A stretch of 39,088 nt of DNA from Patescibacteria group bacterium (GTDB taxonomy: Bacteria; Patescibacteriota; Minisyncoccia; UBA6257; 2-01-FULL-56-20). A program made the translations under genes and the position numbers. Positions 8,974-16,548 of this stretch are shown here, piece after piece (position 1 is the first letter of the stretch; every line of letters begins with the position of its first letter). The notes below the pieces were generated by a model, which ran no database searches, had not been told where the DNA came from, and worked only from the letters and a program-made list of their open reading frames with translations. The DNA is taken from positions 82,036 through 121,123 of the forward strand of contig JANLHI010000013.1 in NCBI GenBank assembly GCA_024654525.1, in the 5' to 3' direction.

Positions 8974-10407
8974 TTATTGATATTGATCAGGCCAGTCATT
9001 TTGTAATAACATCACATCACCTTTCACAGTCAAAAGCGGTAAAGCGGCAAAGGCCGCAAGTGCGTCATCAAACCATATCACTTCGCCCTTATATCCCTTT
9101 TCTTTTAAACCTTGTTCAATGTGAGATGTTACAGAATTTTTAATCAAAATAACTTTTTCTATGTTTGCCTCCGCTAATTGTTTGCCAATTTGCTTATGTA
9201 TCTTCTCGGTTCGCAGACCCATTTCTACAAGACCGGGCGTAACATAAAATCTCCGGCAATCTTTCAAAGACGCTAAAAACGCAATTACCGCCTTAACCCC
9301 GTCGGGGTTGCCATTGTAGCTATCATCTAGAGTAATTACCCCGGTAGTATCAGTTTTTGGCTCTAAACGATGATCAAAGGGTATTGTCTTACTGATACCA
9401 TCTCTCACCTGATCGAAAGATAGTCCGAGATTCAAGGCGATTTCAGCAGAGGCCGCAAGGGGGCCGATTTGGTGCAAGCCTAAAAGCGCTGATTTCAATT
9501 CCAGTTTTGCACCATTCTTTGTCAGGGTAAATGATGTTCCAGTCAGGTCAGTTTTCGGATTCTCAATTTTCCAATCTCCTACATGCCCACAATCGTACAT
9601 GATATGACCGGAGCGAGCATTTTTCCGCGCAAGCTCATTTTCGCCATTTACATAAATTGGTTTTTCTCCAAGATAATCTGCAAGTTCGTAAATTGTCTTA
9701 ACCGTTCGTTCCAATGATTTGAATTTTTGTAAGTGTGCCTCATTCACGCCAGTGATAACTCCCATATTTGGCTGAACGAGATCACATAATTTTTGTACGT
9801 CACCCGGATAGTATTCTCCCAATTCAAAAACTAAAATCTCCTCATCTCCCTTCAGTGTTTTTACAAACTGACTAATTCCCAGTAGGGTATTGTAACTGTG
9901 TGGCGGAGCCGCCACTTTTTTTCCTTCAGATAAAACAGTTTTGAGAATTTCGCGCATGGTTGTTTTACCAAAACTTCCCGCAATGCCTATTTTCACGGCA
10001 GTATGGGTTTTTAGTTTTTGTTTCGCCTTGCTAATTATTAAGTACTCAACCGGCCACTGAATTATGATTCTAATGACGAGAAGTGGAATAATTATTCCAT
10101 AAGCTAAAAAATATGGTGAAAAAAGTACAATCAAAAACGGAAAAATATATTTTAGCGAACTTGTGTTAATCCATAGTATGGAAATTGCTGTACCAATAAG
10201 GAAAAAGAGGAAAGCCCATGCAATAACGAGTAGCAAAAGTCCTTTTGCAGTCCTTACAAATCGCTTTCGTTGTTCCACGCGAGTAAAGTTTTTTGTTTTG
10301 TGATACCACACCAAATAATCACGAATGTTGTATTCGCTCGCTTGAAGCATATACACGAGAAATCGTGGGTAGCGTAAGTTGTAGCGTGATAGCCAATTTT
10401 TTATCAT
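8974..10407 (-). CDS. MurF-like Mur ligase with N-terminal transmembrane region
   Basis: P-loop GIAGSFGKTTMREIL, LGEYYPGDVQKLCDLVQPNMGVITGVNEAHLQ, DDSYNGNPDG; about 100 aa hydrophobic N-terminal extension. Confidence 0.85.
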   Translation of the reverse strand: MIKNWLSRYNLRYPRFLVYMLQASEYNIRDYLVWYHKTKNFTRVEQRKRFVRTAKGLLLLVIAWAFLFFLIGTAISILWINTSSLKYIFPFLIVLFSPYFLAYGIIIPLLVIRIIIQWPVEYLIISKAKQKLKTHTAVKIGIAGSFGKTTMREILKTVLSEGKKVAAPPHSYNTLLGISQFVKTLKGDEEILVFELGEYYPGDVQKLCDLVQPNMGVITGVNEAHLQKFKSLERTVKTIYELADYLGEKPIYVNGENELARKNARSGHIMYDCGHVGDWKIENPKTDLTGTSFTLTKNGAKLELKSALLGLHQIGPLAASAEIALNLGLSFDQVRDGISKTIPFDHRLEPKTDTTGVITLDDSYNGNPDGVKAVIAFLASLKDCRRFYVTPGLVEMGLRTEKIHKQIGKQLAEANIEKVILIKNSVTSHIEQGLKEKGYKGEVIWFDDALAAFAALPLLTVKGDVMLLQNDWPDQYQ

Positions 10408-11153
10408 AAAAACTCTTGTACTAGTTTTGAGACCTCTTGCGATTTTTCTTTATGAACGAAATGTCCAGATCCGCGTATTACCTTCAATTGAGAATCAACA
10501 ATCAGTCCGGCTAATTTTTTCCCATCAGACAAGGGTGTTTCAGTATCGTTCTCGCCCCAAATCAAGAGCGTCGGCATTGCTATTTTCTTTGCGCTTACAC
10601 TTAGGTTTTCAGAGATAATTTTCAAAAAAGTTTCTTTCAATTTTCCGGTGTTCAGGTAATCGCTGCCAATAAAACTATACATTCTTTTTCGTAGTCCTTC
10701 CCTCCAAAAAATTAAAGGTGGAATATAGGTTATCAGTCCTCCGATTTTGGCCAAAAGTTTTAAAGTCGAATTGCGAAATGTACGGTTTTTAGCGATACCC
10801 GCGGAACCGATGAGTATAATTTTTTGTGCTTGAAGATTTTTTGTGGCTTCGCCTTTTATGACAATTCGTCCGCCAAAGGAATGACCAACAAACGCATAAA
10901 CTTGAATATCAAGCTTTTCGATAAAATCCTTAACGAATTGAATATAGTTATCTAAATTCCAAGCTTCTTGCGGTACTTCACTTTTACCAAAGCCGGGTAG
11001 ATCGAGTCTGATTATTCTTCGTGTTGGGGATAAAAGAGACGCTAGGGAATCAAAAGTATGAAAATTATCTTGCCAACCATGCAAAAAAAGCAGGACTTTG
11101 CCAGTGCCCTCGTCTTGGTATTCTGTTGCTAAATCTTGAACAATAATTTTCAT
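10404..11153 (-). CDS. Alpha/beta hydrolase
   Basis: LLFLHGWQDNFHTF, LDLPGFGKSE, VGHSFGGRI nucleophile elbow, GENDTETP, GSGHFVHKE; 4-bp overlap with the downstream ligase gene. Confidence 0.88.
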   Translation of the reverse strand: MKIIVQDLATEYQDEGTGKVLLFLHGWQDNFHTFDSLASLLSPTRRIIRLDLPGFGKSEVPQEAWNLDNYIQFVKDFIEKLDIQVYAFVGHSFGGRIVIKGEATKNLQAQKIILIGSAGIAKNRTFRNSTLKLLAKIGGLITYIPPLIFWREGLRKRMYSFIGSDYLNTGKLKETFLKIISENLSVSAKKIAMPTLLIWGENDTETPLSDGKKLAGLIVDSQLKVIRGSGHFVHKEKSQEVSKLVQEFL

Positions 11154-11162
11154 TGTTTAATT

Positions 11163-11399
11163 TTATTTTTCCGGCGGTTTGATTATCGCCGCTTTAGGAA
11201 AAACCGTGTTTCCGCCAATTTTTTCGGCTAGCTTTCTGCGCAACAATTCAAGTTGAAAGTCACTATGAGATATTTTAACTGTGCCATAAGAGGCCACCGG
11301 AAGTCCAGCAGTTTTCAATTTCATTTGCGTTTGCGGTGCGTTATAGCGCCACCACTCATCGGCATACGCTTCCAACCCGACCTCTTTTATTTTTTCAAT
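11163..11399 (-). pseudogene. C-terminal gene remnant, possibly of a VanX-like M15 peptidase
   Basis: IEKIKEVGLEAYADEWWRYNAPQTQMKLKTAGLPVASYG... preceded by an in-frame TAG (11400-11402) and no convincing start or N-terminal domain; EWWR resembles the EWWH zinc-ligand motif of M15 dipeptidases. Confidence 0.35.
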
Positions 11400-11584
11400 C
11401 TAGCCACCCGGATTTTTTCGCCGAAACCTTGGTGTAGGCGGTCAGTTTTGAACAAGTTGCATTTGGTGTTCTGCCTGTGAGGTTTTCGGGCAGTGTGGCG
11501 GGACTAATGAGGATTCCACGGACAAGTCGGCAGGGTGAAACAATTGACTGGAGGTCTTCTGAAATTCGGCGGCTCATTTCTGAA

Positions 11585-12184
11585 TTAAAACTTCAAGATA
11601 AAAATGACCAGAAACGGAACAAGTATAGTCAAAACGATTCCGCTAAAGACTGATATTATCGCATATTCCTTTCCTGCAAATTTAGTAATGATGGGAAGTG
11701 TCGTGTCCATTGAAGTTGCTCCTCCCGACGCTATTGGGGCAAGTTTTCCAAAGTATCTTAAAAGCAAAGGCGTGAGCAACAATGTGCTTATTTCTCGAGA
11801 TATATTAGATATCAAAGCCACAACTCCAAGCGCCTCGCCGCTAATTTTTGTTATGAAGATACTCGACAAGCTGTAATAACCAAAACCTGCCCCAATAGCC
11901 AATGATTCACGCAGTCCAATATCAACAAAAAGCGACATTATAGTGACACCAAAAAATGTTCCTATAATAACTGTCAGTGGCACTAAGATAATTTTCAGCT
12001 TTGCATTTTTGAGCACTTCCCAAGCTTTTTTGTCAGAGCCAATTCCTACGCCAACTAAAAACATCAAAATATAAAGAGCGTAAACACTGAAATCAGTTTC
12101 AATGAAAATTTTCGGCAATAGATTATACAAACCTATGAGGATTCCGAGGACAAAAAAGCCAACGATGATGAGTGAGTTTTTCAT
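11585..12184 (-). CDS. LysO (YbjE)-like lysine exporter, C-terminal half as a separate gene
   Basis: GFGYYSLSSIFITKISGEALGVVALISNISREISTLLLTPLLLRYFGKLAPIASGGATSMDTTLPIIT, typical of the LysO/DUF340 family. Confidence 0.85.
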   Translation of the reverse strand: MKNSLIIVGFFVLGILIGLYNLLPKIFIETDFSVYALYILMFLVGVGIGSDKKAWEVLKNAKLKIILVPLTVIIGTFFGVTIMSLFVDIGLRESLAIGAGFGYYSLSSIFITKISGEALGVVALISNISREISTLLLTPLLLRYFGKLAPIASGGATSMDTTLPIITKFAGKEYAIISVFSGIVLTILVPFLVIFILKF

Positions 12185-12456
12185 TCGTTTGTCTTAAAGA
12201 AAATTTTATGCACGAAATATGCAAATACAACACTTCCCATAACTCCTCCAAAAGTCAGTAGCAACGCTTGTACGCCAAGCGTTGCTAAATTATTTATGAC
12301 AGTTTCGTTTATTCCCACCGACACGCCCAATAAAAAGAGGAGGGCGTAAATAGCAACGTTGATTGATGGATCAACGAACTTAATAATCTTCACTTTGTTT
12401 TGAAGTAAAAATCCGAGAATAATTCCTACCGCCATTAATATTAGGACTGTAAACAT
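12181..12456 (-). CDS. LysO (YbjE)-like exporter, N-terminal half as a separate gene
   Basis: MFTVLILMAVGIILGFLLQNK...YALLFLLGVSVGINETVI; start re-set to 12456 to avoid overlap with the cyclase gene; 4-bp overlap with the other half. Confidence 0.75.
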   Translation of the reverse strand: MFTVLILMAVGIILGFLLQNKVKIIKFVDPSINVAIYALLFLLGVSVGINETVINNLATLGVQALLLTFGGVMGSVVFAYFVHKIFFKTNE

Positions 12457-12466
12457 ATTTTTTACA

Positions 12467-13081
12467 TTAAACTTTCGCAATAACTCGCACTGGTGCGGCT
12501 TCGGTATGTAATTTCGCTGGTAAGGCAAAAATCTCAAAATCTTTTATACCAAGTAGCGATTCCAAATTTGTAAGATTTTCAATAATAAGAATTTCCTTTC
12601 CAAGTAACAATTTATGAACTTTGAAAGGCGGTCTGTCAGGACTTGGTGTATCCATGCCAACAATTTTTACTCCAAGCTCAATTGCCTTACCAGCAAAATC
12701 CTCACTGATTTCGGGATATTTTTCATAATATTCTGGATGGTGATATTTTTTTGAGAAACCAGTCATTACCAAAACAATATCCCCTTTCTTTGCGGAACTC
12801 CTGTCTAAAAAATCAACGTTGATTATTGGCGCACCTCTCGCGTCAATCAAACAGCCTCTGCCAAGAAACTTTTCAACAGCAATATCAGAAAGTCGCTTGC
12901 TTCCCTCCAACATGTGGAGAGGTGCGTCCATGTGTGTTCCAACATGCATTCCAGTTTTTATTTGATAATCGGTATATCCCTCTTTGTGCAAATCGGCTAT
13001 CTGCGTAAATTCTGGAATCGGATCGCCGGGGTATACCGGCATGTCAGTATTAAATGTATGTGTTAGGTCAATATATTTCAT
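12467..13081 (-). CDS. Cyclase family protein (kynurenine-formamidase-like)
   Basis: DLTHTFNTDMPVYPGDP...GMHVGTHMDAPLHM, GMDTPSPD. Confidence 0.9.
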   Translation of the reverse strand: MKYIDLTHTFNTDMPVYPGDPIPEFTQIADLHKEGYTDYQIKTGMHVGTHMDAPLHMLEGSKRLSDIAVEKFLGRGCLIDARGAPIINVDFLDRSSAKKGDIVLVMTGFSKKYHHPEYYEKYPEISEDFAGKAIELGVKIVGMDTPSPDRPPFKVHKLLLGKEILIIENLTNLESLLGIKDFEIFALPAKLHTEAAPVRVIAKV

Positions 13082-13085
13082 ACTT

Positions 13086-13280
13086 TCATTTCACTAATTT
13101 TTCCATAGGAACGCCTAACGCTTTGGCGATTTTCGCCATAGTTTGAATGCTTGGCTTAATAGCCACACCACCCTCAATTTTCGTAAGGGTATCGAACTCT
13201 TGTGGAGTTTCGTTTTTTCCTTGAAACAAGCCGCCAATTCCGAACAAGTTAGTTTTGCTTCCGCCGTTTCGCTCCTCCAA
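13086..13280 (-). pseudogene. XRE-type HTH regulator with apparently damaged N-terminal helices
   Basis: Good HTH C-terminal half (DTLTKIEGGVAIKPSIQTMAKIAKALGVPMEKLVK) fused to a poorly matching, shortened helix 1-2 region. Confidence 0.45.
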
Positions 13281-13292
13281 GAAATAATTTAA

Positions 13293-14195
13293 CTACGGCA
13301 GGCTTTCGCACGCAAGACCGTCTTCGTCTTTGTCTAATCTGTGGACATCATTATTAATTCCTCCACAAGCTTCATATATTGATTGCGCTTCCGCATGAGT
13401 GTAAAAATCTGAACAATTATATGCGTTGTATGAACACTCATAGCCCGCAGGTGATGGAGGAGTTTGGCTTGTTTGCGTTTCCGTTGTCGTGGTAGTTTCT
13501 GCAGTATCACATACTCCGTCAGCCCATAGACCATTTTTCAGTATTCGCGCCCGATTTTCCGCATACTGAAATTCTGTTTGATATTTGTATGGAATTGTAT
13601 AAGTGTATTCAAAACCATAGCCATCCTCTATCATCATTTTGTTGAAAAGAGATCCATTTTCAAGATAAGCATAGGCGAGAATCCGTCCGTACTTATCAAG
13701 TTCTCCTTGCGTAGGGTCTTGCTCTAATTTAACTCTCTGACCGCTCAATATCTGTTTTGCCTTGTTTGAGGCCTCTTGTCCAAAACATTCCACTGGCTTG
13801 CTCGGATGTACAGTTTCGGGGGTGTCTAATCCAATCAGGCGTATTGTCTGAACAACACCGTCTCTGTCTACACTAAAAGTGTCGCCGTCCACAACTTTTA
13901 CTATTGGATAAAATACTTCAACTCGCTGTTCGTTTGCAGCTTGTTGGATATTTTCTTTTTGTTGTGGGGTTAATTGGTCTGTTGATTTTATAGGTTCTGT
14001 TTCTTGCAAAATAGGTTGAGTGAGTTTTTTATCTACAGGCACATTTTTTACTGTTTTATCTTTACTGATATCTTCTTGCCCAACCACCGACGAGTCATTT
14101 TCGTATTTCATACTTCTGTCCGAAAAAATAATCACGGTTGATAACGCTAAAACCGTGATTATTGCAACTATGATTTTATTGCTTAAAAAAGGCAT
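13293..14195 (-). CDS. Secreted or membrane-anchored SNase-like thermonuclease with C-terminal Excalibur domain
   Basis: N-terminal TM; VVDGDTFSVDRDG..RLIGLDTPETVHP...YGRILAYAYLENG; C-terminal YNCSDFYTHAEAQSIYEACGG...LDKDEDGLACESLP. Confidence 0.9.
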   Translation of the reverse strand: MPFLSNKIIVAIITVLALSTVIIFSDRSMKYENDSSVVGQEDISKDKTVKNVPVDKKLTQPILQETEPIKSTDQLTPQQKENIQQAANEQRVEVFYPIVKVVDGDTFSVDRDGVVQTIRLIGLDTPETVHPSKPVECFGQEASNKAKQILSGQRVKLEQDPTQGELDKYGRILAYAYLENGSLFNKMMIEDGYGFEYTYTIPYKYQTEFQYAENRARILKNGLWADGVCDTAETTTTTETQTSQTPPSPAGYECSYNAYNCSDFYTHAEAQSIYEACGGINNDVHRLDKDEDGLACESLP

Positions 14196-14223
14196 TTTAC
14201 ATATTTACTTATCATAATATTGT

Positions 14224-14307
14224 TGGTGCCCGGGGAGAGACTCGAACTCTCAAGGGTTGCCCCACACGATTTTGAGTCGTGCGCGTATACCATTCCGCCA
14301 CCCGGGC
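14224..14307 (-). tRNA. tRNA-Leu (anticodon CAA)
   Basis: GCCCGGG...CCCGGGC acceptor stem, encoded CCA, anticodon loop CTCAAAA in CACGA/TCGTG stem, long variable arm, TTCGAGTCTC T-arm. Confidence 0.93.
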
Positions 14308-14502
14308 GTATATTTTTCGGAAGAATTCTAACCAAAAAACCGTATCACGTGGCGACTCTGAGCGCTTTTACGCTTGCTGAACACTTTCGTGTCCATCACT
14401 CACGCTTCTTCGTTGTTTGATTATGCCAAAAAGTAGCGTAAAATCAAACGAAATGGTACAAGTGACTCTTCGGCAAATTCAGAATTGCAATATTTAAATT
14501 TT

Positions 14503-15330
14503 ATGGCTCGAGTAATTGCAGTATGCAATCAAAAAGGGGGAGTGGGAAAAACGACTACCTCGGTGAATTTGGCAAGCTATCTTGCCATCATGGGACGCAA
14601 GGTGCTTCTTGTGGACTTTGATCCGCAGGCAAACGCGAGTTCGGCGTTAGGAGTTGACCCCATGAAAACGGAGAGGAGTGTGTATCACGGAATTATAGGC
14701 GCGGTGGAGCCACAGCATATCTGCAGAACATCCGCATTAAGCAATCTTGATTTATTTCCCGCGGCACCGCATCTTGCGGGTGCACTTGTCGAACTCGTAA
14801 GTGTTCCGGAGAGAGAATCGTATCTGAGAAAGTTTCTCCATCGTGTGCGTCATCAGTACCACTATATATTTATTGATTTACCTCCCAGTCTAAGTTTACT
14901 TACCGTAAACGGACTTGTGGCATCCGATGAGGTGCTTATTCCCGTGCAGGCGGAATACTACAGTCTTGAGGGGATAGGGCAGTTACTCCAAACAGTAAAA
15001 CTTATTCGCGATAATCTGAAACACCCACTTTCCATTACGGGAGCGCTTATTACTATGTATGACAAACGGGAAAAGTTGAGCAGAGAAGTGGCATGGAATT
15101 TGAGGAAGAACTTTCCCCATAAAGTATTTGATGTAGAGATTCCCAGAAGCGTAGCACTCGCGGAAGCACCCAGTTTTTCGAAACCGGTTGCGTTATATCG
15201 TCCGGATTCCACGGGTGCGCTTGCGTATCAGCGACTTGCGCATGAAGTGCTTCTTCAGGAGCGTGCACTGACATCCTCTAATCATTTCGTAAGTCCCGAT
15301 TTTGGGAATTTTGCATTGGCAAATAACTAG
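14503..15330 (+). CDS. parA: ParA/Soj chromosome-partitioning ATPase
   Basis: MARVIAVCNQKGGVGKTTTSVNLASYLA, VDFDPQANASSALG, IDLPPSLSLLTVNGL. Confidence 0.93.
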   Translation: MARVIAVCNQKGGVGKTTTSVNLASYLAIMGRKVLLVDFDPQANASSALGVDPMKTERSVYHGIIGAVEPQHICRTSALSNLDLFPAAPHLAGALVELVSVPERESYLRKFLHRVRHQYHYIFIDLPPSLSLLTVNGLVASDEVLIPVQAEYYSLEGIGQLLQTVKLIRDNLKHPLSITGALITMYDKREKLSREVAWNLRKNFPHKVFDVEIPRSVALAEAPSFSKPVALYRPDSTGALAYQRLAHEVLLQERALTSSNHFVSPDFGNFALANN

Positions 15331-15339
15331 CGCATATCA

Positions 15340-16548
15340 ATGCTTGGAAAAGGACTTGAATCGCTCATACCCTCGCCACACTCCGAACCGGAGCCGGAGT
15401 CGTTTCGAGAAATTTCAGAAAAGAAAGAAGGGGATGGCGTGAGTAATATTCCTGTTCAGAACAGTGAAGAAGCAAAGAGTGGTGTAGTAAATTCTGTGCC
15501 ACCAACACCGGCGTCAAGTGATCCGGTAATAATTTCCACCGAAGAAATTGGTGAAAATAGCGTGTCTGATACACAAGGTAGCGTGAAAGAGGTTGCTACG
15601 CCAAATGAGGTGTCCATGGAGTCAAATCCCATACTTGAGCCCAAACCCGCTCCTGTACTCGCAACCGAAAATTTAGCTTCTTCAAACTCAATCCCCGAAA
15701 CACCTTCTCGGCATGAATACGCTCCGGAGCAACGTGGACAGGCGGTGTTTCAAATTGAAGTGGAGAAAATAGCTCCAAACCCTCACCAGCCACGAAAAGA
15801 ATTTGATGACGCGAGTTTGCGGGAACTTGCACAATCCATCCGAGAATTTGGAATTCTCCAGCCTCTCATAGTCACCAAAATAGAACATGATACACCAACG
15901 GGTGTTGCCGTATCGTATGAGTTGATTGCGGGCGAGCGGCGACTCATGGCATCAAAGCTTCTCGGGTTGCCTCGTGTTCCCGCGATTGTGCGTACGGGAG
16001 ACACGGATCGCGACCGACTTGAAATGGCGGTAATTGAAAATATTCAGCGTGAAAACTTGAATCCTGTGGAGACAGCGCGTGCATTCGCTCGGCTTCAGGA
16101 TGAGTTTCGTATGACACAAAGAGAAATTGCATCGCGTCTCGGTAAAAGCAGGGAAGTGGTAGCAAATACACTCCGTCTTTTGGATTCGCCCACCTACATC
16201 CAGGATGCGGTTTCAAAAGGCACTATAAGCGAAAGCCATGCGCGATTGCTTCTTGCGGTGACCGATCCGGATGCACAGGAAAAATTATTTCAAGATTTGG
16301 TGGATCGGCATCTTACGACGCGCGAACTCCGTATGCGTATTTCTGCGCGAAAGCCAATCGTCCCGCAATCCGCGGCACCTTCCATGTCACCAGAGCTTCT
16401 TGCGCTTGAAGAAAAAATATCCGCGGAACTTGGTACTCCTGTGAAAATTGCACAGACTGACGCCGGAGGAAGAATCACCATTATGTTTTACTCTCCTGAA
16501 GAATTGAGAGGAATCTTGAATCGTCTTGGCACTAAAGAAGATATTTAA
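15340..16548 (+). CDS. parB: ParB/Spo0J partition protein with a long low-complexity N-terminal extension
   Basis: IAPNPHQPRKEFDD, LIAGERRLMASKLLG, ENIQRENLNPVETARAF, TQREIASRLGKSREVVANTLRLL. Confidence 0.93.
   Translation: MLGKGLESLIPSPHSEPEPESFREISEKKEGDGVSNIPVQNSEEAKSGVVNSVPPTPASSDPVIISTEEIGENSVSDTQGSVKEVATPNEVSMESNPILEPKPAPVLATENLASSNSIPETPSRHEYAPEQRGQAVFQIEVEKIAPNPHQPRKEFDDASLRELAQSIREFGILQPLIVTKIEHDTPTGVAVSYELIAGERRLMASKLLGLPRVPAIVRTGDTDRDRLEMAVIENIQRENLNPVETARAFARLQDEFRMTQREIASRLGKSREVVANTLRLLDSPTYIQDAVSKGTISESHARLLLAVTDPDAQEKLFQDLVDRHLTTRELRMRISARKPIVPQSAAPSMSPELLALEEKISAELGTPVKIAQTDAGGRITIMFYSPEELRGILNRLGTKEDI

Noticed and set aside
9900-9922. GTGGCGG-AG-CCGCCAC followed by TTTTTTT, terminator-like on the plus strand
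   Set aside because: Lies antisense inside the MurF-like gene and is explained by codons for KKVAAPPH; no plus-strand gene ends there
11395-11577. 60-aa minus ORF (MSRRISEDLQSIVSPCRLVRGILISPATLPENLTGR...)
   Set aside because: No recognisable family, overlaps the decayed region; not supported as a gene
14220-14420. 66-aa plus ORF (MLVPGERLELSRVAPHDFESCAYTIPPPGR...)
   Set aside because: Spurious ORF antisense to tRNA-Leu
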